Shown here: piece after piece, positions 27,515 to 36,277 of the stretch
Numbering within the stretch: position 1 is the first letter of the stretch
Layout: the number at the start of each line of letters is the position of its first letter
NCBI GenBank assembly: GCA_002355455.1
Contig: AP017375.1
Span: forward strand, 4,145,640-4,209,639
Origin: Stanieria sp. NIES-3757
GTDB taxonomy: Bacteria > Cyanobacteriota > Cyanobacteriia > Cyanobacteriales > Xenococcaceae
Length of the DNA stretch: 64,000 nucleotides
Direction: 5' to 3'
Notes under the pieces: model-generated
Seen by the model: only the letters and a program-made list of their open reading frames with translations
The model's database searches: none
Told to the model about the DNA's origin: nothing
Made by a program: the position numbers and the translations under genes

Positions 27515-29149
27515 ATGCTTCAGATTGCTCCATTTTTTAGCAAGATATTGTGGCAAATAATATTGATAACCGCCGTCCTTAGTCTGAGACTCCTATTTGA
27601 TCTTAATATGGGTAGTAGCGGTTGGAACGAGGTTGATGTGCTGCCTCTGGCGAAACAGTATGCCGATCCTGCTTGGATATCTCAAGATTGGTATCTTAAT
27701 CAAGCAGCAGGTTATAGATTATTATTTAACAATCTAGCGGGCTGGTTAATAGTTAACTTTGGTTTTTTGGCTACTTCTATAATTGGTCGTTTGATTTGCT
27801 ACAGTTTGGTTGCGACTGGATTGGTTTTGATTGGGCAAAAATTAAAGTTAAGCTTACCTTTTCTTGTATTAGCTACAATTGGCTGTACTTATCAAGGTTC
27901 TAATCAAGGAGCGATCGCAGGAGAATGGTTTGTTGGAGGATTAGAAGCGAAAGCATTTGCCTATGGTTTAATTTTAATTGCGATCGCATTTATGTTGAGA
28001 AGGCGTTATCTGCTGATGACGCTTTTTTTAGGATTAGCTACTTCTTTCCATGTTTTAGTAGGTGGTTGGGCTTTTATAACTACTCTAGGATGGCTTTGTT
28101 TTCGTCCCAGTACTCGCTTGTCTAAACTCAAAGAGGTTGGTTTTTTATTATTATTGATTTACTGTGTTACTAGTGTTTTTGCGATTCCTGCTGTTGCACA
28201 ACACTTATTGGAATCAGAATCTACATCGGCATCCACTTCTTTTTCTCCATCTTTTATTTACGTTTTTCTACGCCTCGCGCATCACCTCAACCCTCTATCT
28301 TGGAACATTATTTTCTGGATCAAGCCAACTATCTATCTAATACTTTTAGGTAGAGCTATGATGCTGTTTCACAATCAAAAAGATCGGCAAGAATCGAATA
28401 GAGTGGATGTAACTCGTTTTGAGTTAGGAGAATTTGCCTTAATTAGTCTGATCCCTTTTCTTGCAGGAATAGCGATCGCGCTTTTTGATCGTCAAGGAAA
28501 TTGGTTACAGTATTATCCTTTTCGCTTTGGGGATGTCATGTTACCAATTATTGCTTGTTTACTCACTGCTTGTACACTTGAATCCTATTGGTCTAAATCT
28601 AAAAAATCTTTAAAACGTTTAGTATATCGGATTTTAATCGGAATTTTGCTGATCCAAACAGCAATTTTTACTTATCAAGTAGTCAGCTTACAACAGTTTC
28701 CCTCAGCCCAACAAGATGTTAACCCTCAGTGGAAAACAATGAGTAATTGGATTCGCGAACATACACCAAAAGATGCAGTTATAGTTTCCCATCCTATTGA
28801 ATTAGTTAATTTTTCCTGGTTAACAGAACGGGGTACGATTGCCAAAGTTAAACTATTTCCTCAGACTGACAAAAAAATTCTAGAGTACTATCAACGCATC
28901 GACGATCTTAGTGGTATTTCTTCTCTTGAACAATATATAACTCAAAACAAATTAAATAAAAGAGAGTTAATGCAATTTATCAGTGAAGGTTTTGAAGATT
29001 TGAATACAGATCAAGCCAAGGCATTAATGAGCAAGTATAACTCTCAATATTTTATCACTACAGTTAAACATCACCTCGATCTTGAAGTAGCTTATCGTTA
29101 CGATCCTTATATTCTCTATTACAAATCAAATAGTAGCGATCAAAGTTGA
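27515..29149 (+). CDS. Multispanning membrane protein, DUF6798-like
   Basis: A 544-residue protein with about ten membrane segments (residues 10-380) and a C-terminal extracytoplasmic domain (about 400-540; NWIREHTPKDAVIVSHP...). The opening NEVDVLPLAKQYADPAWISQDWYLNQ is shared with cyanobacterial DUF6798 proteins, whose outline resembles membrane glycosyltransferases of the GT-C type. Function not established. ATG at 27515 is preferred over the TTG three bases before it. Confidence 0.65.
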   Translation: MLQIAPFFSKILWQIILITAVLSLRLLFDLNMGSSGWNEVDVLPLAKQYADPAWISQDWYLNQAAGYRLLFNNLAGWLIVNFGFLATSIIGRLICYSLVATGLVLIGQKLKLSLPFLVLATIGCTYQGSNQGAIAGEWFVGGLEAKAFAYGLILIAIAFMLRRRYLLMTLFLGLATSFHVLVGGWAFITTLGWLCFRPSTRLSKLKEVGFLLLLIYCVTSVFAIPAVAQHLLESESTSASTSFSPSFIYVFLRLAHHLNPLSWNIIFWIKPTIYLILLGRAMMLFHNQKDRQESNRVDVTRFELGEFALISLIPFLAGIAIALFDRQGNWLQYYPFRFGDVMLPIIACLLTACTLESYWSKSKKSLKRLVYRILIGILLIQTAIFTYQVVSLQQFPSAQQDVNPQWKTMSNWIREHTPKDAVIVSHPIELVNFSWLTERGTIAKVKLFPQTDKKILEYYQRIDDLSGISSLEQYITQNKLNKRELMQFISEGFEDLNTDQAKALMSKYNSQYFITTVKHHLDLEVAYRYDPYILYYKSNSSDQS

Positions 29150-29786
29150 TTTAAATTACCTCTATCTAAAAAATCTGACTGTTTCAAATAATGACGTTTA
29201 GGAGTCAGTTGATGGCAGACGGCAAACAAAAGTTTGCCCTGCCTTTACTTCAACACTTCAGTTTTTAACCTGGATGAAATTTAACTGTTGTTTTGCTAAA
29301 GATTTTCTCTGCAATTAGACGCGAGCGCTTTTTGAGCAAGATTCGAGCCAAATAATCAACCAATCCTTCCTGAGGAAAGCCAAACTAAGTATTCGTGCAA
29401 AATTAAGTTCAAGCGTGAAGACTGTTCAAGGGTTAAAGGATTTCCTTTTCCCTTTTCCCTGACTAATGCCACGAAGTGCAATCAATCAATTATGCATAAG
29501 TACTTATTAAGTTGAATCAACAGTTAGTTAGCAATAGTTGACATTAATATTTATTTTTTCAATAGATAAAAATAAAATTATTTTGCTGAGAGTAATTTCT
29601 TTAATTTCAAAACAAAAATTGCTCAAGTCAAAGAAAATTTTCATTCAAGCAAATCACTCTTAGGACATATTTAAAAAAATTATTTTTTTTCTATATTAAT
29701 GAAATAACTAGCTCAAAAAAAATCTTACTAATTATTATTTAAAAAAAGTTATTGAGCTTACTAAAAAAGTTGGTTGCTTCTAACTT
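29150..29786. other. 637-bp gene-free region
   Basis: AT-rich intergenic DNA between two plus-strand genes. A hairpin GGCAAAC-AAAA-GTTTGCC lies near 29221-29238 and may end the upstream transcript. The right half (29500-29780) is very AT-rich and probably contains the uvsE promoter. No gene seen. Confidence 0.5.
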
Positions 29787-30716
29787 ATGGATTACGAACA
29801 GGAAACAAAAGATTTTCCCGTCTTAGGATTGGTTTGTATTACAGCTTCACCAGAAGTACGTTTTCGTACTATTACTCGTCGGGTTTTATTAAAGCTTGAA
29901 GCGAAAGAACAAGAACAGAAACTTCAAGAAATATATGAGGCAAATATAGACCGTTTACACCAGGCGATCGCTTTTTGTCAAAGAGAAAAAATTCGACTCT
30001 ATCGCATGAGTTCTAATTTATTTCCTTTTGCAGATACAACCATTGGTGAAGATGTCTTAAATCAATTAAGCCATAAGCTTAACCAAGTGGGTAAACTAGC
30101 ACAAAAATTAGGTATCAGAATAGTACTTCATCCTAATCAATTTGTAGTTTTAAACTCTGATTATCCCGAAGTTATTCAAAATAGTATTAGAATTCTCAAA
30201 ACTCATGCTCATATTTTCGATTTGTTGCAATTGCCTCGTTCTCCCTGGGCATTAATCAATATTCATGGAGGGAAAGGCGATCGCGCTAAGAGATTAATAG
30301 ATAACGTTAACAATTTATCCGATTCAATTCGTTCTCGTTTAAGCTTTGAAAACGACGAACATACCTATAGCGCAGAAGAAATTCTAGAAATCTGTCGAGC
30401 AACCAAAGTTCCGATGGTATTTGACGCACACCACCACCTTATTCACGAAGAATTGGATAGTTATGACGATCCTAGTGTCGGAGAAATGCTGGCAGCAGCA
30501 AAAACTACTTGGGAAGTTCCTCAATGGCAATTAGTTCATATTTCCAACGGACGCGATCGTTTTAAGGATTCTAAACACAGCGATCTGATTACTCAAATGC
30601 CTCGTAGTTTTCGTGATGCACCTTGGATCGAAGTGGAGGCAAAAAAGAAGGAACAAGCGATCGCCAAACTTCGACAAGAATGGCTTCAATCAAACATTAT
30701 TTATCTCCATAATTAA
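29787..30716 (+). CDS. uvsE: UV damage endonuclease UvsE
   Basis: UVDE-family TIM-barrel endonuclease that nicks DNA 5' of cyclobutane dimers and 6-4 photoproducts, starting an alternative excision repair. Motifs visible are YRMSSNLFPFAD, IRIVLHPNQFVVLNS, NIHGGKGDRAKR, LSFENDE and PMVFDAHHH, which supply the tri-metal ligands. The 309-residue length is typical. No LexA-like box was seen upstream by eye. Confidence 0.92.
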   Translation: MDYEQETKDFPVLGLVCITASPEVRFRTITRRVLLKLEAKEQEQKLQEIYEANIDRLHQAIAFCQREKIRLYRMSSNLFPFADTTIGEDVLNQLSHKLNQVGKLAQKLGIRIVLHPNQFVVLNSDYPEVIQNSIRILKTHAHIFDLLQLPRSPWALINIHGGKGDRAKRLIDNVNNLSDSIRSRLSFENDEHTYSAEEILEICRATKVPMVFDAHHHLIHEELDSYDDPSVGEMLAAAKTTWEVPQWQLVHISNGRDRFKDSKHSDLITQMPRSFRDAPWIEVEAKKKEQAIAKLRQEWLQSNIIYLHN

Positions 30717-30751
30717 ACACATTTAAAACACCGACTTCAATCGAGTTAACT

Positions 30752-31162
30752 ATGAATAAAAACATTATTTTAGACAACAAAGAAACTCTCCGAGGCATAT
30801 TTGCTGTTTCTATGATCATCGCCGGGATTACACATTTTTTCGCTCCCTATCAATATATAAAAATTGTTCCATCTCTTTTACCTTATCCTGGCGCACTTGT
30901 TTATATCAGTGGTTTTTTTGAAATTGTCGGTGGTATTGCTTTACTCATTCCTTCCCTCAGCCAAGCTGCTGCTTGGGGCTTTGTGCTTTTGCTCATTGCC
31001 GTATATCCAGCTAATATCAACATGGCAGTAAATCACATCCATGTCGATCACGTACCAGATAGTAATTTACTACAAGCGATTAGATTACCTTTTCAGTTTG
31101 TCCTCATTGCTTGGGCTTGGTGGTATACCAAAGAACCTAAAAAAATTAACAATTATCAGTAA
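30752..31162 (+). CDS. DoxX-family membrane protein
   Basis: A 136-residue protein with four membrane helices. ISMIIAGITHFFAP-like first helix text (SMIIAGITHFFAPYQYIKIVP), GFFEIVGGIALL and NINMAVNH are typical of DoxX-like proteins. Role is not defined; some relatives are linked to redox or thiol stress. It starts 35 bp after uvsE, so co-transcription is likely. Confidence 0.8.
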   Translation: MNKNIILDNKETLRGIFAVSMIIAGITHFFAPYQYIKIVPSLLPYPGALVYISGFFEIVGGIALLIPSLSQAAAWGFVLLLIAVYPANINMAVNHIHVDHVPDSNLLQAIRLPFQFVLIAWAWWYTKEPKKINNYQ

Positions 31163-31479
31163 AAAGTTTTAGTCTCTTGCGATCCAAAAATAAAGCTCCG
31201 ACAAATAATCATCAATCAAAGCTAAAAATGGGTCACCTGGGATTTGCGCCTTATTTAGATACCTGAAACCGTTGATACCTCGTTAATTTCAAGGAGTTGA
31301 CTTAAGCAACTTAATTGACCTCTACGAATACGATTGGAATGAGCTAGATATCGAGTTTAAACATTACTAGAACTATCAAAAACCAGAAGATTATTTGCAT
31401 ACTAGAAAAGCTGTAAGCAAGGGACTAAGGCTAAAAAGCCTTTTGATCGCAAGCATCTTGAAAGCATCCAAAAAAAAAG
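31163..31479. other. Intergenic region, possibly with decayed coding sequence
   Basis: The 317-bp gap. A short open stretch near 31310-31370 reads SNLIDLYEYDWNELDIEFKHY and then stops, with stops just upstream; it may be a relic or chance. A small hairpin AAGGCT-AAAA-AGCCTT lies at 31427-31442. No gene can be supported. Confidence 0.4.
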
Positions 31480-31560
31480 TGCGGACGGAGAGACTCGAAC
31501 TCTCACGTCAGAGACACTAGAACCTAAATCTAGCGCGTCTACCAATTCCGCCACGTCCGC
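31480..31560 (-). tRNA. tRNA-Leu (anticodon UAG)
   Basis: The minus strand folds as a class II tRNA. The acceptor stem is GCGGACG / CGTCCGC with discriminator A, and the D-arm holds GGTAGAC. The anticodon stem CTAGA / TCTAG surrounds loop TTTAGGT (anticodon TAG), followed by a long variable arm and T-arm GAGAGTTCGAGTCTCTC. It is 81 nt and CCA is not encoded. A run of eight or more T follows the 3' end and can terminate transcription. Confidence 0.97.
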
Positions 31561-31619
31561 ATATTTAGACTGTTTTCTATCATAGCAAAGACAGAAAATA
31601 AATCAACAATTTTGAAAAA

Positions 31620-33101
31620 TTACTGTAACTTACAAACCTGACGTTGACGATCAATTTGTGGTTCAATCCAAGAATAGGCAAAATGACTAACAGAATTAAT
31701 TTCAGGAAAAGCTGAATGTAAAGCCGACATTTGAGTTTCTAAAGGAGGATGCTGTTTGTAGGTTTGACCCCAAGAACCAGCTAAAGCAGGAATGATCGTC
31801 GTCTCAGGAGATGCCATTTGTCTAACAGTATTAATTTCATTGACAATACAACTAGCATCTTCACAAATTGAATAAGCCATCGGATGCCATTCTAAAGAGG
31901 CAGGAAACTTATCCCAAGCTTGCAAACGAGAATCAAATCCTCCTCGACCAACTAAACGATTGCCATCAGGAAAAAATACTGCCCCAGCAGGAAGATTCTG
32001 GCGTTGCACAGGTAAAGCTGCAAAGGAAAGAAAATCAATAACTCCTTGAGCAGCATGAGCAACACTAAAAAACCACAATTCTGACTGTATTTGACCTAAA
32101 CGACTTCGAGCAGATTCTTTGGTTTCTGAAGTAGAAATTTGACGACCCTGCCAATCAGGTATTCCTTCATTAGGATAAAGATAGTCAACACTAACCAAAT
32201 CGTCGAGGCTAATTTTTCCTTTGGTAATGTATCTTTCGATTAAAGCTTGCCCTTTTTTATTTTTAGCTCGATTGTAAAGAGCTTGAAGTGATGCGGGACT
32301 GTAAATCCATAGATCTTGAACGCGCCCTACGGTAGATCTAGCTCCTGTACCGCGAGGATAACGAATATAGTCAAAGAGAACTCCATCTGGTTCTCTTCTT
32401 AGTACTGCTTGGACTAATTGGTAGTAATCAATTTGTGCCTGACGATTATAAGGGTCGATAAAAGCTTGAGAACGATCATCTACTACAGCTAAACTGCTTT
32501 CACCTTGAGCATTACGAGCTAGAGCTTCTTGGCGATCGCTTTGTTGGGCATAAGTATAACCAAAATTCATGGTAAATAGCCAAGCATAAACCTTTAGTCC
32601 TCGTTCGTGTCCTTTTTTAATTGTTTGTTCGAGGAGATCGACATTTTCGGCTCCAGGCGATCGCACTACAGGAATCCAAGGAGTAGGATTATCACCTGGA
32701 GGTAATAAAACCTGGCTATCGTAAAATACTTCTAGATGAATGCGATTGTAACCAAGATTGACGATGCGATCGAGTATGTAATCAATTGAACCAGAGCTAA
32801 CATCACAAGGATAAAGACGTAACCAAATAGCTTGTGTCTGTGGCCAAGTTTGACGACGACATTGATTTAAAAGCTGGGCATGTTGTGCAATAAGCTCTTT
32901 ATATTCTTGTTGAGCTTGAACGTTCCCTTCTAAAGAATATTGAAGTAGTTGTTCTTTTTTTAACACTTCTTCTTGGTCAAATTGACAATAATTTCCAATG
33001 GTTGCTTGCGCTGGTTGGTTAAATCCACACTGACTAATTAAGATAGTGAAGCTTGCGAGCAACGCTTGAAAAATGTGCAAATTTCCTTGTTTTTTGAACA
33101 C
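31620..33101 (-). CDS. Family 10 glycosylhydrolase-like secreted protein
   Basis: A 493-residue protein with an N-terminal signal (LLASFTILISQCGFNQPAQA). It then has a TIM-barrel hydrolase-like domain of the GHL10/DUF187-type family (about 95-480). Diagnostic features are IWLRLYPCDVSSGSIDYILDRIVNLGYNRIHLEVF read as the first barrel units, GLKVYAWLFTMNFGY, DPYNRQAQ and DGVLFDYIRYPRG. It is probably periplasmic or cell-surface and could act on polysaccharide or peptidoglycan; the substrate is unknown. The start is GTG at 33101 with GGGAG upstream. Confidence 0.8.
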   Translation of the reverse strand: MFKKQGNLHIFQALLASFTILISQCGFNQPAQATIGNYCQFDQEEVLKKEQLLQYSLEGNVQAQQEYKELIAQHAQLLNQCRRQTWPQTQAIWLRLYPCDVSSGSIDYILDRIVNLGYNRIHLEVFYDSQVLLPPGDNPTPWIPVVRSPGAENVDLLEQTIKKGHERGLKVYAWLFTMNFGYTYAQQSDRQEALARNAQGESSLAVVDDRSQAFIDPYNRQAQIDYYQLVQAVLRREPDGVLFDYIRYPRGTGARSTVGRVQDLWIYSPASLQALYNRAKNKKGQALIERYITKGKISLDDLVSVDYLYPNEGIPDWQGRQISTSETKESARSRLGQIQSELWFFSVAHAAQGVIDFLSFAALPVQRQNLPAGAVFFPDGNRLVGRGGFDSRLQAWDKFPASLEWHPMAYSICEDASCIVNEINTVRQMASPETTIIPALAGSWGQTYKQHPPLETQMSALHSAFPEINSVSHFAYSWIEPQIDRQRQVCKLQ

Positions 33102-33497
33102 AATTATTACTCCCAGCTTTGATTATCTAATTTCTTACTAAATATCGAGTTAAACTAAATTACTTAGTAAATTTAATGATTGATATTTAGCTATGATTAT
33201 CAATAGTTTGTTAACACTTGACATTAGTTTAACTGATAGTTATAAATTATTTATCTTTAAATAAATAATGTATTATTCTGTTTTAACCTAAATCAGAGTT
33301 AATTTAAAATCTAAATTTAGATTAAATCAATTTGTACCCTCACAAATACAATTATTTAAATTAATTTTTCTAGGTTGAACAATATTACTTATATTCAGTA
33401 TTTATGAGAATTACGAAGCAAAATATAGTAATTCCCAAAATAATAAAGCAAACTTAATCAATTATTAACCGTTGACAATTAATAAAAATCAGGATAT
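33102..33497. other. Very AT-rich gene-free region with an orphan promoter
   Basis: About 400 bp of very AT-rich DNA. It must carry the promoter for the divergent glycosylhydrolase gene and also holds a near-consensus plus-strand promoter at 33218-33246. No other element is supported. Confidence 0.5.
33218..33246 (+). promoter_or_regulatory. Near-consensus sigma70-type promoter facing gene-poor DNA
   Basis: TTGACA at 33218-33223, a 17-bp spacer and TATAAA at 33241-33246. Nothing large lies downstream on this strand until after 34.9 kb, apart from the weak small frame at 33498-33719. Confidence 0.5.
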
Positions 33498-33719
33498 TTG
33501 TTCGCTGAAAATGAAGAGATAGTACTAGAACAATTACAACAATTGAGAACTAACAGATATCAGGAAGTATGGTTGACTATTTGTGGCTTAGTTAGACTAA
33601 GAAAAGTGAGTCTAATTTTAGAAATAGTCAAAACTCCATTTCCTACGTCCAAGATCGAAATAATTAAGCATTGTAGTTTTGGTCAAGATTTGTACTTGGC
33701 GTCCTCTAATACTGAATAA
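33498..33719 (+). CDS. Possible small protein (73 aa), weakly supported
   Basis: A reading frame opening with TTG, with AGGA three bases before it. It translates to FAENEEIVLEQLQQLRTN... without a recognisable domain. Composition is plausible for a soluble helical protein and a good promoter lies 250 bp upstream. However, the start is unusual and there is no family match I know. It could be chance in AT-rich DNA. Confidence 0.25.
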   Translation: MFAENEEIVLEQLQQLRTNRYQEVWLTICGLVRLRKVSLILEIVKTPFPTSKIEIIKHCSFGQDLYLASSNTE

Positions 33720-33788
33720 ATCGTGAGATTAGTCTAGTTTTTCTAAAAAATTGAAGATTATGTCTGAATTATAAGTTTTTGGAGATGT

Positions 33789-34520
33789 CTAATCTAAATC
33801 CCACAGTTCACTTAAAGTAACTACACGGTAATTTTTTCGCCTGAGTTCTTTAAGAATTATACTTAGTGCTGCTGCGGTATGTTTCGCTCTAGTAATAGAA
33901 CCACCGTGCAGCACTAAAATAGCTCCAGGAAAAACAAATTGATTGATGTACCAAGCAATAAATTGAGGATTCCCGTGTAAAATTTCGTAAGTATCAATGG
34001 GAACCATTGAAGCTAAGGCTAATTTCAAATCATAATTTGTACTATCGCCAAGACGTTTAATGGCTTTGACCATTTCCTGATTATAAAGACCACGACCAGG
34101 ACGATACCAGCGAATTTGTTCTAAACCTGCCAAAAATAACAAGCGGTCGTGAGCTTCTTTTAATTGTCTCTCAAATTCTTGCGGATGTAACCAAGCATGA
34201 GTATCATCAATCATGCCATGATTACCAATTTCATGACCATCTTGAAGAATTCGCTTGAGAATTGTGGTATGTTCACTTAAATGACCACTAATAATAAAAA
34301 AGGTAGCACGCGATCGCTCTTCGGGATTGATGATATTTTGGTTATCACGAGCGATCGCGTCTAAAATAAGTTGAGTAGAGTAATCTTCAGGATCTTCAGG
34401 CGTAGGTGCATCATCAATCGTCAATGCCACGATTCTTTCTTTCGTTTGTTTATAAAAAAGAGCATCAGGAAACAGTTTTGATACCCCAGATGCCAATTCT
34501 TGTAGTAGTAACTCGATCAC
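33789..34520 (-). CDS. Polysaccharide deacetylase (NodB/CE4-like)
   Basis: Carbohydrate esterase-4-like protein, 243 residues, no signal peptide. Motif 1 is ALTIDDAPTP (D36/D37, catalytic base and metal Asp). Motif 2 reads EIGNHGMIDD, where the first metal His is present but the second His of the usual HxxxH is not in register. Motif 3 is WYRPGRG, and a C-terminal LVLHGG is also present. It may deacetylate a surface polysaccharide; the altered motif 2 makes activity uncertain. The start is GTG at 34520. It sits at the edge of the polysaccharide region. Confidence 0.78.
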   Translation of the reverse strand: MIELLLQELASGVSKLFPDALFYKQTKERIVALTIDDAPTPEDPEDYSTQLILDAIARDNQNIINPEERSRATFFIISGHLSEHTTILKRILQDGHEIGNHGMIDDTHAWLHPQEFERQLKEAHDRLLFLAGLEQIRWYRPGRGLYNQEMVKAIKRLGDSTNYDLKLALASMVPIDTYEILHGNPQFIAWYINQFVFPGAILVLHGGSITRAKHTAAALSIILKELRRKNYRVVTLSELWDLD

Positions 34521-34803
34521 TATTAGGAAAAAGTTTTGAAATGCTTCTTTTTACTTAATTTTACTTCTTACTCCCACTCATGCTCGTAGAATACTTATAT
34601 TTAAGACCGATCAAAGGTTTTTCCAAATAACGATAGGAAACAGCAGCAATCAAAATAGTTAAAACAATGGTCAAGCTATAGGCACTCATATTTCCTATCA
34701 AACCATTCAGACTATAGTTAGTAAATTGGTTAACTAAATAAAAACGCGGTTTCGGCTTTGCCGAGGCACAACGAGCGATCGCAAGACAAAGAGAATGGTA
34801 CAT

Positions 34804-34812
34804 ATATAAGCT
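34804..34812. repeat. Left 9-bp target site duplication of the IS
   Basis: ATATAAGCT immediately left of the IS end, identical to 35965-35973. Confidence 0.9.
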
Positions 34813-35964
34813 CTCTGTACGGGACAAAAAATTAAACAGAAGCTTGCAAAAGAAGACAAGAAAAGGGTTTGATTAAAAGTAACCACACTCAAACCAAACC
34901 CTATGAATCAGATTATCTTACTACGACGAACCTTGAAACCGCTTTTAGGGTGGCATGGCGCAAGGCTAAATTTTCTAGCTTTGTTTCTCATAGCATTACT
35001 AAGAGTAAAGACAATTAACCTAGCAGAGCTGGCAACTGGTTTCAGGAGTAACGCGAAAACAGAATCCAATTATAAAAGGCTACAACGGTTCTTCCGTAAT
35101 TTCGATTTAGATTATGTCGTTCTTGCCAAAGCAATCGTTATATTGATGAACATACCTCAACCTTGGGTTCTGAGTATAGATCGTACTGAATGGTCTTTCG
35201 GAGAGAAACGATTCAATGTTCTCCTCTTGGGAGTGGTACATAATGGCGTTGCATACCCTCTAGTTTGGGAAATGCTTGAGAAGAAAGGAAATTCTAATAG
35301 CGACGAAAGAATGGACTTACTTGAGCGTTTTTGCTCTATATTCCCCGATGTGAAGGTAGCTTATCTTACTGGCGACCGCGAATTTATTGGCAAGCCTTGG
35401 CTCTCGTATCTTTTGATTGAACCAACAATTCGATTTAGATTGAGAATTAGAGCAAGCGATCGCATTAATGAGGGACGAAAAGAACTCAGAGCATCAATTA
35501 TCTTTGCTCATCTCCAACCTGGACAGACTCAAGTTTTATCGGGAAAAAAACTGGTTTGGGGACGTAAGGTTTATGTTTCTGCTTTGCGTCTGGATAATGG
35601 TGAGTTACTAATTGTGATTACTCCCGACTTTTGTAACACAGCAATTTCTGACTATGGACAGCGATGGGGTATTGAAACCTTGTTTGGAATGTTTAAGACC
35701 AGAGGGTTTTGTCTAGAATCGACTCACTTCAATAATTCTGAACGATTGAGTAAATTGTTGGCTTTGATGGCTTTAGCTCTGTGTTGGGCTGTCAAAACAG
35801 GAGAGTGGTTGCACCAAAATTACCCAATTAAAATAAAAAAACATGGAAGACTAGCAAAGAGCATTTTCCGTTATGGTCTTGATCATTTACGCTCTATTGT
35901 TACTGATTTAGACTTGAAACAAAACGAGTTTCTTTTCTCCCTAAAATTTTTGTCCTGTACTTAG
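34813..35964 (+). mobile_element. IS4-family insertion sequence (1152 bp, complete)
   Basis: The terminal inverted repeats are CTCTGTACGGGACAAAAA on the left and CTAAGTACAGGACAAAAA as the complement of the right end, matching at 15 of 18 positions. The element is flanked by a perfect 9-bp duplication ATATAAGCT and carries one intact transposase. The transposase stop codon is the last three bases of the element. Clean ends, identical duplications and an intact gene point to a recent insertion. Confidence 0.95.
34903..35964 (+). CDS. IS4-family DDE transposase
   Basis: A 353-residue transposase with catalytic D93 (SIDRTEW), D158 (TGDREF) and E258. The IS4-family signature Y-(2)-R-(3)-E-(6)-K is complete: Y251, R254, E258, K265. 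The N-terminal region (about 1-85) is the helical DNA-binding part. The frame is full length with no stops, so the protein is probably active. Confidence 0.95.
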   Translation: MNQIILLRRTLKPLLGWHGARLNFLALFLIALLRVKTINLAELATGFRSNAKTESNYKRLQRFFRNFDLDYVVLAKAIVILMNIPQPWVLSIDRTEWSFGEKRFNVLLLGVVHNGVAYPLVWEMLEKKGNSNSDERMDLLERFCSIFPDVKVAYLTGDREFIGKPWLSYLLIEPTIRFRLRIRASDRINEGRKELRASIIFAHLQPGQTQVLSGKKLVWGRKVYVSALRLDNGELLIVITPDFCNTAISDYGQRWGIETLFGMFKTRGFCLESTHFNNSERLSKLLALMALALCWAVKTGEWLHQNYPIKIKKHGRLAKSIFRYGLDHLRSIVTDLDLKQNEFLFSLKFLSCT

Positions 35965-35973
35965 ATATAAGCT
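35965..35973. repeat. Right 9-bp target site duplication of the IS
   Basis: ATATAAGCT immediately after the IS end. Read on the minus strand it is three codons (Ser-Leu-Tyr) of the disrupted acyltransferase. Confidence 0.9.
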
Positions 35974-36277
35974 ATAAGAAATTTTTCCTAAATAATCAGT
36001 AGTTGAGTTATTAAGTTTAACCAAAGTTTTTTGATTAGTTGCAATGTTGATAATAATTAGAGTTGATAAAATTGCAAAAATTTCGTGATTAAAATAATAA
36101 AGTTTTTCTAAATTAGAAAAAAGTTAAAATGTTGAGCCAATTTCAAATTAGTAAATCAACAAACAAACTATATTGTTGCTCATATCTTCTAGTCTTGTTG
36201 ACTTAATAAGTTAAGATATGGTTAAATTAAGTTTAACTTCAACTCGTTATTAATAAATAGTCAACTTAATTTAATAA

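Larger units (their letters stand above)
34561..36123 (-). pseudogene. Acyltransferase 3 (OafA/YrhL-like) remnant split by an IS element
   Basis: Only about 130 C-terminal residues of a membrane O-acyltransferase remain. The upstream part (36123-35965) reads NHEIFAILSTLIIINIA...DYLGKISYSLY. The downstream part (34812-34561) continues MYHSLCLAIA... and ends with VSYRYLEKPLIGLK. Removing the IS and one copy of its 9-bp duplication rejoins the frame exactly (ISYSLYMYHSLC). The N-terminal two thirds are absent, since an in-frame stop lies at 36124-36126. The gene was therefore either already truncated or lost its 5' part separately. A small repeat (ARCASAKPKPRF, DNA 34740-34786) also appears inserted in frame. 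Confidence 0.85.

Noticed and set aside
31300-31372. Short open stretch (SNLIDLYEYDWNELDIEFKHY) as a gene
   Set aside because: Too short, stops on both sides, no start signal; could be a relic but cannot be supported.
34561-34827. An 88-codon minus-strand frame read as a separate gene
   Set aside because: Its first five codons come from the IS end; the rest is the in-frame continuation of the split acyltransferase, so it is part of a pseudogene.
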